22,176 nucleotides of DNA from CAYSLC01 sp964431545 (GCA_964431545.1 CAYSLC010000077.1:1-22176), one strand, 5' to 3'; shown: positions 7,595 through 15,562, counted from the first letter of the stretch. The notes: a model not told the origin generated them from the letters alone. Program-made: numbers and translations.

Positions 7595-8761
7595 ATGAGG
7601 ACATTTGCCAGGCTGGACCGCCTTCCGCCTTACGTATTCGCCACGGTCAACAAGATCAAGATGGAGGCCCGCCGTGCCGGAGAGGACATCATCGATCTGG
7701 GGATGGGAAACCCCGACCTGGGGACCCCGGACCACATCGTCGAGAAGCTGGTGGAGGCCTCCAGAAAGCCCCACAACCACCGGTACTCGGCCTCCATGGG
7801 GATCACCAAGCTCCGGATGGCCATCACCGACTGGTATCAACGGAAGTTCGACGTGGAGATCGACCCGGACACCGAGGCCATCGTCACCATCGGCGTAAAG
7901 GAGGGCATGTCCCATCTGGTGCTGGTGACCATCCGGCCCGGAGACGTCGTCTTCGCCCCCAACCCCACCTACCCCATCCATCCCTATTCCGCCATCATCT
8001 CCGGCGGGGATGTCCGGGGCATCCCCCTGGAGCCGGGGTCCGACTTCTTCGAAAACCTCCTGCACGCCACCAAGCAGACATGGCCCCGGCCCAAGGTCCT
8101 GATCCTCTCCTATCCCCACAACCCCACCACCGAAGTGGCGGACCTGCCCTTCTTCGAGAAGGTGGTCGATTTCGCCCGGGAGCATGACATGCTGGTCATC
8201 CACGACTTCGCCTACGCGGAGCTGACCTTCGACGGCTACCAGGCCCCGAGCTTCCTCCAGGCCAAGGGGGCCAAGGAGGTGGGGGTGGAGTTCTACTCCC
8301 TGTCCAAGAGCTACAGCATGCCCGGCTGGCGGGTGGGGTTCTGCGTGGGGAACCCGGAGACCATCGCCGCCCTCCGGCGGATCAAGAGCTACCTCGACTA
8401 CGGCATCTTCCAGCCGATCCAGATCGCCGCCATCATCGCCTTGAACGGCCCCCAGGAATGCGTCGGCGAGATCCGGGAGACCTACCGCGCCCGGCGGGAC
8501 GCCCTGATCAACGGCCTGGCCCGGGCCGGATGGAAGATCCCCAAGCCCAAGGGCACCATGTTCGTCTGGGCCAAGATCCCCGAGCCGTTCCGGAAGATGG
8601 GGTCGGTGGAATTCTCCACCATGCTCATCCGGGAGGCGGGGGTGGCCGTCTCCCCGGGTCTGGGCTTCGGCGAATACGGGGACGAGTACGTCCGGTTCGC
8701 GCTCATCGAGAACAACATGCGCATCAACCAGGCCGTCCGGGGGATCAAACGGATCCTGTAG
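7595..8761 (+). CDS. alaC: PLP-dependent aminotransferase, AlaC type (glutamate-pyruvate)
   Basis: This 388-residue class I/II aminotransferase follows E. coli AlaC (YfdZ) closely along its length as I remember it. Shared segments include RLPPYVFATVNKIKMEARR, GEDIIDLGMGNPD, EAIVTIGVKEG, PNPTYPIHPYSAII and SLSKSYSMPGWRVGF; the PLP Schiff-base lysine is about K238. AlaC makes alanine from pyruvate and glutamate. LL-diaminopimelate aminotransferases belong to the same superfamily and are the main alternative. ATG at 7595 is preferred because AGGAG (7586-7590) precedes it and the homologous N-terminus begins there. ATG at 7583 has no ribosome site, and the frame also opens farther upstream at 7535 inside the promoter region. 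The next gene, hom, starts 52 bases later, so the two probably share a transcript. Confidence 0.9.
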   Translation: MRTFARLDRLPPYVFATVNKIKMEARRAGEDIIDLGMGNPDLGTPDHIVEKLVEASRKPHNHRYSASMGITKLRMAITDWYQRKFDVEIDPDTEAIVTIGVKEGMSHLVLVTIRPGDVVFAPNPTYPIHPYSAIISGGDVRGIPLEPGSDFFENLLHATKQTWPRPKVLILSYPHNPTTEVADLPFFEKVVDFAREHDMLVIHDFAYAELTFDGYQAPSFLQAKGAKEVGVEFYSLSKSYSMPGWRVGFCVGNPETIAALRRIKSYLDYGIFQPIQIAAIIALNGPQECVGEIRETYRARRDALINGLARAGWKIPKPKGTMFVWAKIPEPFRKMGSVEFSTMLIREAGVAVSPGLGFGEYGDEYVRFALIENNMRINQAVRGIKRIL

Positions 8762-8813
8762 TCCCCTCGGGGATGCCGGGGCCGTCCCGGGCAAAGGTAT
8801 AAAGGAGCTATCC

Positions 8814-10142
8814 ATGAAAGAGATTCAGGTCGGCATTTTGGGATTCGGCACCGTGGGAACGGGGGTGGCCCGGATCCTCCTGGAGAACGGGTCCCTGATC
8901 GAATCCCGCCTCGGACTCCCCCTCCGGCTGACGCACGCGGCCGACATCGATACCGAGCGGGACCGGGGGATTTCCCTGGAGCCGGGTGTCCTGGTGGCCG
9001 ATGCCGCCGCGGTGGTCGACCATCCGGGAATCGACATCGTGGTGGAGACCATCGGCGGGGAGACCATCGCAAAGGACCTCATCCTCCGGGCCATCGACCG
9101 GGGAAAACATGTGGTGACCGCCAACAAGGCCCTTCTGGCGGCCCACGGCAATGCCATCTTCGGGGCCGCCGGCAAGAAGGGGACCGAACTCGCCTTCGAG
9201 GCGAGCGTGGGCGGCTGCATGCCCATCATCAAGACCCTCCGGGAGTCCCTGGCGGGCAATCGGATCCGCTCCATGACCGGGATCCTGAACGGCACCTGCA
9301 ACTACATCCTGACCCGGATCACCGAGGAGGGGCTCGATTTCGAGACGGCCCTCTCCCACGCCCAGGCCGAGGGGTTCGCCGAGGCCGACCCCACCCTGGA
9401 CGTGGAGGGGCACGACACCGCCCACAAGCTCGCCATCCTCAACGCCCTGGCCTACGGCATGGAGATCAACCTGGCCGATATCCACGTGGAGGGAATCTCC
9501 GGAATCACCCCCATGGACATCGCCTTCGCCAAGGGGTTCGGGTACACCATCAAGCTGCTGGCCATCAGCAAGCAACAGGCCGGGGCCGTGGAGGCCCGGA
9601 TCCACCCCACCATGATCCCCTTCACCAACCCCCTGTCCAACGTCTCGGCCAACCTCAACGCCGTCACCGTCAACGGGGACGCGGTGGACGACATCATGCT
9701 CTACGGGTACGGCGCCGGCATGATGCCCACGGCCAGCGCGGTGGTGGGGGACCTGGTGGACATCGCCCGGAACATCCGCTCCGGGGCCGGAGACCGGCTG
9801 CCCATGCTCGCCTATCAGCCCGGGAAGATCCAAAAGATCCCCATCATGCCGGTGGAGGAGGTCTCCACCACCTATTATTTCCGCTTCGCGGCCCTCGACC
9901 GCCCCGGGGTCCTCTCCAAGATCTCGGGGATCCTCGGGGAGTACGGCATCAGCATCAAATCCGTCCACCAGAAGGGGCGCCGGACCAACGGAACGGTGCC
10001 CATCGTGATGCTGACCCACCAGGCCCGGGAGGCGGACGTGAGACAGGCCCTGGATCGGATCTCCCGGCTCGACGTGGTGGGGGACCGGCCGGTGCTGATC
10101 CGCATCGAGGACGAGGACTGGGATGCCGAGGATGCCCAATGA
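8814..10142 (+). CDS. hom: Homoserine dehydrogenase with C-terminal ACT domain
   Basis: This 442-residue NAD(P)-dependent enzyme reduces aspartate semialdehyde to homoserine, the branch point to threonine and methionine. It shows the N-terminal Rossmann loop GFGTVGTGVARIL, the NKALLAAHG segment, ASVGGCMPIIKTLRE, the catalytic-domain signature ADPTLDVEGHDTAHKLAIL, and a C-terminal ACT domain (about 350-440, TYYFRFAALDRPGVLSKISG onward) for threonine feedback. This is the usual monofunctional layout without aspartokinase. AAAGGAG stands seven to eight bases before ATG 8814. It follows alaC and precedes thrH by 28 bases, so the three appear co-transcribed. Confidence 0.97.
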   Translation: MKEIQVGILGFGTVGTGVARILLENGSLIESRLGLPLRLTHAADIDTERDRGISLEPGVLVADAAAVVDHPGIDIVVETIGGETIAKDLILRAIDRGKHVVTANKALLAAHGNAIFGAAGKKGTELAFEASVGGCMPIIKTLRESLAGNRIRSMTGILNGTCNYILTRITEEGLDFETALSHAQAEGFAEADPTLDVEGHDTAHKLAILNALAYGMEINLADIHVEGISGITPMDIAFAKGFGYTIKLLAISKQQAGAVEARIHPTMIPFTNPLSNVSANLNAVTVNGDAVDDIMLYGYGAGMMPTASAVVGDLVDIARNIRSGAGDRLPMLAYQPGKIQKIPIMPVEEVSTTYYFRFAALDRPGVLSKISGILGEYGISIKSVHQKGRRTNGTVPIVMLTHQAREADVRQALDRISRLDVVGDRPVLIRIEDEDWDAEDAQ

Positions 10143-10170
10143 CGGACCCCCCGCGAGAGAGGACCCAGCG

Positions 10171-10788
10171 ATGATGCACATTGTCTGTTCGGATATGGAA
10201 GGCGTCTTCACGCCGGAGATCTGGATCGAAGTGGCCCGGAGCACCGGCATCGAGGAGCTGAGGCTGACCACCCGGGACATCTCCGACTACGATGTCCTGA
10301 TGAAAAAGCGCCTGTCGATCATGGACGCCCACGGGCTCAAGATCCAGGACATCACCCGCGTGATCGCCGGCATGGACCCCCTGCCCGGCGCCCGGGCGTT
10401 CCTCGACTGGATGCGGTCCCGGGTGCCCGTCATCATCGTCTCCGATACCTATGTGCAGTTCGCCGGGCCCCTGATGGAGAAACTCGGCTGGCCCACCCTC
10501 TTCTGCCACACCCTCACCATCGCCCCGGACGGGGCCGTCACCGACTATAACCTCCGGCAGGAGAACGGCAAACAGCGGACCGTGGAGGCCCTGAGACGCC
10601 TCAACTACGGGATCATCGCCATTGGAGATTCCTACAACGACGTGGAGATGCTCCAGGCGGCGGATACCGGTATTCTGTTCAAACCGCCCGAAACGGTGAT
10701 CGAAGCCTATCCCCGGCTGCCGGTCACCCGGACCTACGAAGCGCTTCAAACGATCATCGCGGACACCCTCGGCCCCGGAGGATTCTGA
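10171..10788 (+). CDS. thrH: ThrH-type phosphoserine phosphatase / phosphoserine:homoserine phosphotransferase
   Basis: This 205-residue HAD-family protein is closely similar to Pseudomonas ThrH. Motif I is CSDMEGVFTPEIW (Asp-x-Glu instead of the usual DxD, a ThrH trait), followed by TTRDISDYDVLMKKRL, the motif II region VIIVSDTY, and GDSYNDVEML for motif III/IV. ThrH of Pseudomonas aeruginosa dephosphorylates phosphoserine and can transfer the phosphate to homoserine, which bypasses ThrB. Its place directly after hom supports a role in supplying O-phosphohomoserine here (inference). ATG at 10171 or the adjacent 10174 is taken as start because GAGAGG lies eight bases upstream and homologues begin there. 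The frame is open from 10123 inside the end of hom. thrB and thrC are not in the window. Confidence 0.92.
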   Translation: MMHIVCSDMEGVFTPEIWIEVARSTGIEELRLTTRDISDYDVLMKKRLSIMDAHGLKIQDITRVIAGMDPLPGARAFLDWMRSRVPVIIVSDTYVQFAGPLMEKLGWPTLFCHTLTIAPDGAVTDYNLRQENGKQRTVEALRRLNYGIIAIGDSYNDVEMLQAADTGILFKPPETVIEAYPRLPVTRTYEALQTIIADTLGPGGF

Positions 10789-10795
10789 CCGATCC

Positions 10796-11206
10796 ATGGG
10801 GGGCCACCGCATCCACTACCGGATCATCTACGGCGACACCGACATGATGGGGATCGCCTACCACGCCAACTATCTGAGGTGGTTCGAGATGGGCCGTACC
10901 GAGATGTTCCGGTCGCTGGGGCTCCCCTACCGGGAGATCGAGCGGCGGGGGATCTTCATGCCGGTGGCCGAGGTCTGGTGCCGGTTCACCGCCTCGGCCC
11001 GGTACGACGATGAGATCACCATCGAGACGTCTCTGGACCCATCGGTTCGGGCCGGCATGAAGTTCGACTACCGGATCCTCTCCGAGGAGGGGAACGTGCT
11101 TTTGGCCAAAGGGTACACCCGCCACCCCTTCGTGAACGAGGCGGGCAGGGTGGTCCGGCCTCCGCCGTTTCTCAAAGAGGCGATCCGCGGCGCCGTCGAG
11201 GGGTGA
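10796..11206 (+). CDS. Acyl-CoA thioesterase, YbgC / 4-hydroxybenzoyl-CoA thioesterase hotdog family
   Basis: This 136-residue single hotdog domain carries the family signature YGDTDMMGIAYHANYLRWFE, where the Asp of DTD (about D16) is the catalytic residue. ARTEM-like GRTEMFRSLGL follows, and the C-terminal part has RAGMKFDYRIL. Such enzymes hydrolyse short- or aromatic-acyl-CoA thioesters in the cytoplasm. YbgC proteins usually sit in tol-pal operons, but here the gene trails thrH by 7 bases, so it belongs to the amino-acid transcript. GGAGG lies about 13 bases before the ATG, which is a long spacing. The gene converges on the OmpA-like gene with only 30 bases between stops. Confidence 0.9.
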   Translation: MGGHRIHYRIIYGDTDMMGIAYHANYLRWFEMGRTEMFRSLGLPYREIERRGIFMPVAEVWCRFTASARYDDEITIETSLDPSVRAGMKFDYRILSEEGNVLLAKGYTRHPFVNEAGRVVRPPPFLKEAIRGAVEG

Positions 11207-11236
11207 CCCGAAAGATCGGACAAAACGCCCCGCTCC

Positions 11237-12538
11237 TCACCGGAGCAGACGAAGGACCGCCCGGGAGCCGGCCGGGTCGGGACCGGCCCCGGATCTCACC
11301 CCGTATCCCACGTAGACCACCCGATGGTGGGGCACGCCGAGCCCGAACAGGTGTTCGGCCACCGCCTCGGCCCGCCGTTCGCTGAGATCCCGGTCGGTCC
11401 CGTCGGGCTCCTCCGGCGTCCGGTATCCCTGGATGTCGAGCAGGAGTTCCGGCTCCGCCGCCAGGATTTCGGCGATTCTGGCGAGATAGGGACGGTGAAC
11501 CGGATCGATCCGCCACCGGCCGGTCTCGAAAACGATGTCCGGAAGAACCCAGCGGCCCTCCGGATCCTGCCACGGACCGGCCGGCCGGCCCGGCGCCGAT
11601 GAGCGCTCGCCGACGGCCGGTCCGGACCGGCCGTTCCGGTCCGCACCGGGAACCGGGGGGCCGGTCGCTTCGGCCGGAGGCCGCCTTGGCGGTTCCACCG
11701 CCCCCTCCCCATCGGCCGCCCTTTCCGCCCGTTCCTCGCTGGGTTCGGTCCCCGCCGGAACCGCCGCTCCCCCTCCGGGGTCTCCGGTCTCCGGCGGCGG
11801 GAGCGGCATGGGCTCGTTCTCGGCGAGGAGCACGTTGCCCACGAACCGGGCCATCTCCCGGGCCGAGGCGAGTTCGCCGGAGGTGACCGAAAACCCGCAG
11901 CGCCCCACCCGGGCCAGCTTCTCCAGGAGGCGTCGGCCCCTCGATTTTCCGCCGCCCTCCTCCCCATCGGTCTCCTCCGTGTCGCCGTCGGCCAAGTGGA
12001 TCGTGTGGATGCAGACCCGCCCGCCCAGGCGCATCCGCATCTCCGCCGCCGCCAGGATCGGGATGTCGGTCTGCCCCTCGCCGTCGCTGATGATCACCAC
12101 CGCGCTGCGCCCGGGCAGTTCGGTCAGATCCCGGACGGCCGCGTCCACGGCCCGCTCCATGCCCCCATCCCCGCCGGCCTTCTCCACGGCGGCCAAGGCC
12201 TCCTGAAACGCCCCGCCGCCGTGGCGCCGGGAGAGGGAAAGCAGCCGGGTCTCCCCCCGACGGCCCAAACCGAACACCCTCAGACCCGCCACCAGGGGGA
12301 TCCGGGGGATCGCCCCCTCGATCCGCCCCGCCAGGGTCAGGGCCTGCTCGGCCGCCCCCTTGGAAACATCCACGATCACAAGGAGGTTCTCCGCCTTGGG
12401 CCGGTATCGTCCGCCGGCCACCAGGGGCGTCAACAGGTCCGGGGAGGGTGGTACCGCCACCCGGAGTTCCGGCCCGCAGGCGGCCGCCACCGCGGCCACC
12501 AACAGGAGGAGGATGGATCGAAGGGTCGGGACCGACAT
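11237..12538 (-). CDS. Lipoprotein with von Willebrand A-like domain, Pro-rich linker and OmpA peptidoglycan-binding domain
   Basis: The protein has 433 residues when started at ATG 12538. It opens with a lipoprotein signal (RSILLLLVAAVAAAC, lipid-carrying Cys 21). A VWA-like domain follows (about 50-215) with the metal-site pattern DVSKG and VVIISDGEG. Next comes a Gly/Pro/Glu/Arg-rich low-complexity linker (about 245-320) and a C-terminal OmpA domain (about 325-433) with DIVFETGRWRIDP, DIQGY and LSERRAEAVAEHL. It should sit in the outer membrane, grip peptidoglycan and expose a protein-binding VWA module to the periplasm. The frame continues upstream to 12730, but the signal peptide fixes the start at 12538. 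No clear ribosome site was found. The region 12539-12779 shows no gene and no convincing promoter. Confidence 0.88.
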   Translation of the reverse strand: MSVPTLRSILLLLVAAVAAACGPELRVAVPPSPDLLTPLVAGGRYRPKAENLLVIVDVSKGAAEQALTLAGRIEGAIPRIPLVAGLRVFGLGRRGETRLLSLSRRHGGGAFQEALAAVEKAGGDGGMERAVDAAVRDLTELPGRSAVVIISDGEGQTDIPILAAAEMRMRLGGRVCIHTIHLADGDTEETDGEEGGGKSRGRRLLEKLARVGRCGFSVTSGELASAREMARFVGNVLLAENEPMPLPPPETGDPGGGAAVPAGTEPSEERAERAADGEGAVEPPRRPPAEATGPPVPGADRNGRSGPAVGERSSAPGRPAGPWQDPEGRWVLPDIVFETGRWRIDPVHRPYLARIAEILAAEPELLLDIQGYRTPEEPDGTDRDLSERRAEAVAEHLFGLGVPHHRVVYVGYGVRSGAGPDPAGSRAVLRLLR

Positions 12539-12779
12539 GCGGCGCTTCGGCGAACGGGGCCGGGTCCGCGGAACCAAGACCCGCCCCGAACAGTTCGGTT
12601 CTCCCGATACGACTGTGGATTGGATGTCGATGGCACGTATCCCATGGCAGATTCTGTGGCAAGGGCCGATCCGGGGATGGGCCCGTTCACCGCGTCGAGA
12701 CGGCGCCGGACGACGCGTCACCGACGGCATACCATGGGAAGGGGGGTGGAGAAAAGGATTTGGACGAAAATCTCCGTGG

Positions 12780-12935
12780 CTATTTTTTCATAAAATTGTC
12801 GATCCCCTCCTCCCGCCAGACCTTGAGGGTCCTCTCATCCTTGGGCTTGATCTTGACGCCGATGGCGTTGACGGGGACATCATATTTTTTCTGAATTTCG
12901 ATCCAGTTCTTTTTGACGGCGGGATCCAAGGCCAT
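12780..12935 (-). CDS. 51-residue basic microprotein under a sigma-54 promoter, function unknown
   Basis: A strong ribosome site AAAGGAG stands eight bases before ATG 12935, and the frame ends at TAG 12782-12780. The product starts MALDPAVKKNWIEIQKKYDV, is Lys-rich (10 of 51) and lacks Cys, signal peptide and membrane segment. It looks like helix, short beta strand (VNAIGVKIKP), helix. I do not recognise the family. Codons are richer in AAA, ATT and TAT than in the neighbours. Upstream on the same strand are a leader hairpin (12968-12987) and a near-consensus sigma-54 promoter (13026-13011), then the sigma-54 activator gene. Promoter, ribosome site and coding pattern together make this a real gene despite its size. 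A role as a stress- or nutrient-induced small effector under that activator is inference. Confidence 0.78.
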   Translation of the reverse strand: MALDPAVKKNWIEIQKKYDVPVNAIGVKIKPKDERTLKVWREEGIDNFMKK

Positions 12936-12967
12936 TTGTCCGACTCCTTTCCGGTGGAGGCATTCAG

Positions 12968-12987
12968 CCCACGGGCCTGGCCGTGGG
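12968..12987 (-). repeat. Stem-loop in the leader of the microprotein gene
   Basis: The arms CCCACGG and CCGTGGG are perfect 7-bp complements around a 6-base loop. The hairpin lies between the predicted sigma-54 start site (near 13000) and the ribosome site of the microprotein gene. It has no U-tract, so it is not a normal terminator. It could stabilise the messenger or be a regulator target. Confidence 0.45.
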
Positions 12988-13010
12988 GGGAAGACACGAC
13001 ATCTGAAACA

Positions 13011-13026
13011 TGCAATCCCTGTGCCG
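13011..13026 (-). promoter_or_regulatory. Sigma-54 (RpoN) -24/-12 promoter for the microprotein gene
   Basis: On the minus strand CGGCAC (13026-13021), five bases, then TTGCA (13015-13011). Against TGGCAC-N5-TTGCA this is 10 of 11 matches, with the invariant GG and GC exactly ten bases apart. Transcription would start near 13000 and give a 65-nt leader. A sigma-54 activator gene ends 174 bases upstream. Confidence 0.75.
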
Positions 13027-13123
13027 CACCGGCAAAAAGCGACAACAAGCAGAAAAGCCGGGATCTTCCATCCGTTTCCCCCGGCGATGGGTCCGATGCA
13101 TTGGGGCGGAAACCGCCCGGATC

Positions 13124-13142
13124 TCTCCGATGATTCCGGAGA
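13124..13142. repeat. Inverted repeat upstream of the sigma-54 promoter, possible activator binding site
   Basis: TCTCCG (13124-13129) and CGGAGA (13137-13142) are perfect arms around 7 bases, about 100-130 bp upstream of the -24 box. That is the usual distance for enhancer sites of NtrC-family activators. A second repeat (GGGCGG-AAA-CCGCCC on the plus strand, 13104-13118) lies beside it and may be a weak terminator of the activator gene or another half of the site. Confidence 0.35.
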
Positions 13143-13199
13143 AATAGGAGATGAATCAAAGAGTTGGGACTTCCGGGCGGATAAAGACCGAAGCGGGCG

Positions 13200-15023
13200 C
13201 TAAACGCCCAGCCGCTGCATCCGCCGGAACAGGGACCGTCTGCTGATCCCAAGGGCCCCGGCGGTTCGCGTCTTGTTCCACCGATGGTCCTCCAGGGCCT
13301 GTCGGATCATCCCCCGCTCCACCTTCTCCAGGGCGGTCTGAAGGTCCTCTCCGGTTGGAAGCGGGTCCGGGGGAGGCGCGGCGGACGGCTCCGACGGTCC
13401 GGCGGCGGAGCCGAGGCCCATGAAATCGAGGGAACGGACCGTCAGGTACCGCTGCAGGACGTTCTGCAGCTCCCGCACGTTGCCGGGCCAGTCGTACTTC
13501 AGCAGGGCCCCCATCACCTCGGGGGGCAGGGCCGCCGACCGGTCCGGGACCCCGTACCGTCCCAGAAAATGCTCCACCAGAAGGGGGATGTCCTCCTTCC
13601 GGTCCTTCAACGGCGGGAGGGTGATGGGGATCACGCTGATCCGATAGAAGAAGTCCTCCCGCAGGACACCGGCCTTGACCAGGCGGACCGGATCCTGGTT
13701 GGTGGCGGAGATGATCCGGACCTCGGCGACCCTGGCCCGGTGGTCCCCCACCGGCGTGTACTCCCCGCTCTCCAGGGCCCGGAGGAGCTTGACCTGCATG
13801 TTGAGGCCGATGTCCCCCACTTCGTCGAGAAACAGGGCCCCGCCGTGGGCGGCGTCCAGCAGCCCCTTCTTGTCGGCGTGGGCCCCGGTGAACGCGCCCC
13901 GGCGATGGCCGAAGAACTCGCTTTCGATGAGGGCCTCGGGGATGGCGCCGCAGTTGACCGGCACAAAAGGGCCCTCGGAACGGTCGCTCAGCTCGTGGAT
14001 CGCCCGGGCCACCAGCTCCTTGCCGGTGCCGGACCGGCCGGAGAGGATGACGTTGGCGTCGGTGGCCGCCGCCTTGAGGATCCGCTCATAGATCCGCTGC
14101 ATGGCCGGGCTCTTGCCGATCAGGTCCACAAGCCGGTACCGCTCCCCGATGGACGACTTGAGCCGGACGTTTTCGCTCCTGAAGTACTCCGCCTCCTGCT
14201 TGATGGCCTGCTCCCAGAGCATGTTCTCGGTGATATCCCGGACGGTCACCAGGATGGCGGGCCGCTCCCGGTGACGGATGGCGCTGCTCAGGATCTCCGC
14301 CCAGAAGACCTCCCCCCCCCGGAGGCATTCCCCCCGGAAGGTCAGGCCCCACGATTTCCGGTCCAGGGCGGTGCCCATGAATTGGACGAACCGCTCCTTG
14401 GAGGCCGGGGCCACCAGGTCGACCATTCGGGTTCCCGAGAGACGCGCCGGATCCTCCTGGCCGAACATGGAGAGGAAGGCGTCGTTGACGAAGAGGAGCC
14501 GGTCGTCCTGGATCAGGGCCACGCCGTCCTTGACGTTCTCGATGAGGGCCCGGTACCGCTCCTCGCTGGACCGCAGCTCCGCCTCGGCCTGTTTCCGTTC
14601 GGTGATATCGAGACCGATCCAGACGCCGTATTCCACCTGGCCCCCGGGGCTTCTCAGCCCCGTGGTGGACCAGGCGATGAGCCGCGTGCCCCCATTGGGG
14701 GCGGCCCAGACGCCTTCGTGCTTCCGGGGGAAATCCCCCCGGGAGATGGCCTCCACCACGTCCCTGACCTGTCGGGCGGAGGCGTCGTCGGGCTGGAGAT
14801 CCCACAGGGGGCGGCCCGTGACCTCGGCCAGGGCATAGCCGGAGGTCTCCTCGCAGGCCCGGTTGAACCGGATGATCCGGCCGTCCCGGTCCACCACCAG
14901 GATCAGGGCGCCGGCGGTATCCAGAATGGCGGAGACGAAGTTGCGCTCCTTCTCCAGGGCCGTAGCCCGCTCCCGGACCCGCCGCTCCAGGTCCGTCTGG
15001 ATTTTTAGAAACTCCCGCTGCAT
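13200..15023 (-). CDS. Sigma-54-dependent transcriptional activator with two PAS domains (PAS-PAS-AAA+-Fis HTH)
   Basis: The protein has 607 residues. A short N-terminal coiled coil (1-25) is followed by PAS1 (about 27-140, ending GLDITERKQAEAEL) and PAS2 (about 150-270, ending VRDITENMLW). The AAA+ domain (about 297-535) has Walker A GRSGTGKE (329-336), the sigma-54 contact loop GAFTGA (376-381) and Walker B GGALFLDEVGD. A Fis-type HTH (about 570-607) has ALEDHRWNKTRTAGALGISRRSLFRRM. It remodels closed RNA polymerase-sigma-54 complexes by ATP hydrolysis. No receiver domain is present, so PAS ligands rather than a kinase should control it. An in-frame stop occurs just upstream of ATG 15023, so this start is the first possible one. 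The downstream microprotein with its sigma-54 promoter is the obvious target candidate. The 15024-15310 region upstream contains a possible -10 TATAAC (15197-15192) for this gene, without a good -35. Confidence 0.96.
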   Translation of the reverse strand: MQREFLKIQTDLERRVRERATALEKERNFVSAILDTAGALILVVDRDGRIIRFNRACEETSGYALAEVTGRPLWDLQPDDASARQVRDVVEAISRGDFPRKHEGVWAAPNGGTRLIAWSTTGLRSPGGQVEYGVWIGLDITERKQAEAELRSSEERYRALIENVKDGVALIQDDRLLFVNDAFLSMFGQEDPARLSGTRMVDLVAPASKERFVQFMGTALDRKSWGLTFRGECLRGGEVFWAEILSSAIRHRERPAILVTVRDITENMLWEQAIKQEAEYFRSENVRLKSSIGERYRLVDLIGKSPAMQRIYERILKAAATDANVILSGRSGTGKELVARAIHELSDRSEGPFVPVNCGAIPEALIESEFFGHRRGAFTGAHADKKGLLDAAHGGALFLDEVGDIGLNMQVKLLRALESGEYTPVGDHRARVAEVRIISATNQDPVRLVKAGVLREDFFYRISVIPITLPPLKDRKEDIPLLVEHFLGRYGVPDRSAALPPEVMGALLKYDWPGNVRELQNVLQRYLTVRSLDFMGLGSAAGPSEPSAAPPPDPLPTGEDLQTALEKVERGMIRQALEDHRWNKTRTAGALGISRRSLFRRMQRLGV

Positions 15024-15170
15024 CGCTTCCGGTCGACTCCCGCCGGCTTTACCGGTGACAAGGGTGCATCTTTCGCGTCCAAGGGATCAAACCTGCCAGA
15101 TCCGGCCTCCAAAGGCAATGGTTTTCAGACCGATTCTCCGCCCGTTCTCCGGTGGCCGTCCCACAGGCTC

Positions 15171-15199
15171 TTTACGACGCGGCTCGGCTGTGTTATATT
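15171..15199 (+). promoter_or_regulatory. Sigma-70 promoter for the 83-residue protein gene
   Basis: TTTACG (15171-15176, four of six) and TATATT (15194-15199, five of six) are separated by 17 bases. Transcription would start near 15206 and leave a leader of about 105 nt. The spacing and hexamers closely resemble the promoter at 19691-19719. Confidence 0.6.
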
Positions 15200-15234
15200 C
15201 GCTCTGTAATTCAGTGGAAGGATTCGGAATCACG

Positions 15235-15271
15235 TCTTCGGGAAGATCCCCCCTCGGGCCGAGACCGAAGA
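15235..15271 (+). repeat. Leader stem-loop before the 83-residue protein gene
   Basis: Arms TCTTCGG (15235-15241) and CCGAAGA (15265-15271) pair perfectly around 23 bases, which themselves hold the short hairpin CTCGG-G-CCGAG (15253-15263). It lies in the untranslated leader, 40 bases before the start codon. It may affect messenger stability or expression. Confidence 0.35.
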
Positions 15272-15310
15272 GGGAACCAGGAACACCATCCGAACAACAA
15301 GGAGGAGGCC

Positions 15311-15562
15311 ATGCAGAACAAAGAGGAACTATGCGAAAAGATCAGATCCCTTTACCCCGATATCGGCGAGTGCGGCATGGATCTGAACGTCGACTATGAC
15401 AACGCCCAGAAGATGTGGGTGGTGGACCTGAAAAAGGACAATCAGAATCTGAAGCACTATCTGGACGAAAACGACGCCAATCTCTGCCTGGACGGGAAAC
15501 AGTGCGTCAGCCTCGGCCTGGAGATCGCCCAGTTCAAGGAGAACCTCTCCAAGGAGTCCTGA
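15311..15562 (+). CDS. 83-residue acidic protein with four cysteines, function unknown
   Basis: The frame is chosen by an excellent ribosome site (AAGGAGGAGG directly before GCC-ATG 15311), a sigma-70 promoter and a terminator. The open frame extends upstream to 15152, but that part spans the promoter. The product has alternating acidic and hydrophobic segments (CGMDLNVDYDNAQKMWVVDL, then LDENDANLCLDGKQCVSLGL) and Cys at 8, 21, 59 and 65. There is no CxxC pair, signal peptide or membrane segment. I recall similar small proteins in sulfate- and metal-reducing bacteria but cannot name a domain. As a monocistronic gene with its own promoter it may be well expressed. Confidence 0.85.
   Translation: MQNKEELCEKIRSLYPDIGECGMDLNVDYDNAQKMWVVDLKKDNQNLKHYLDENDANLCLDGKQCVSLGLEIAQFKENLSKES

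Noticed and set aside
12656..12674. Possible second sigma-54 site on the minus strand upstream of the OmpA-like lipoprotein (GG-N10-GC with TTGCC)
   Set aside because: Only three of six bases of the -24 element match, so chance is likely in GC-rich sequence.
12736..12779. Weak hairpin with a short T tract after the microprotein stop
   Set aside because: The stem needs a bulge and has few GC pairs, so it is not a credible terminator.
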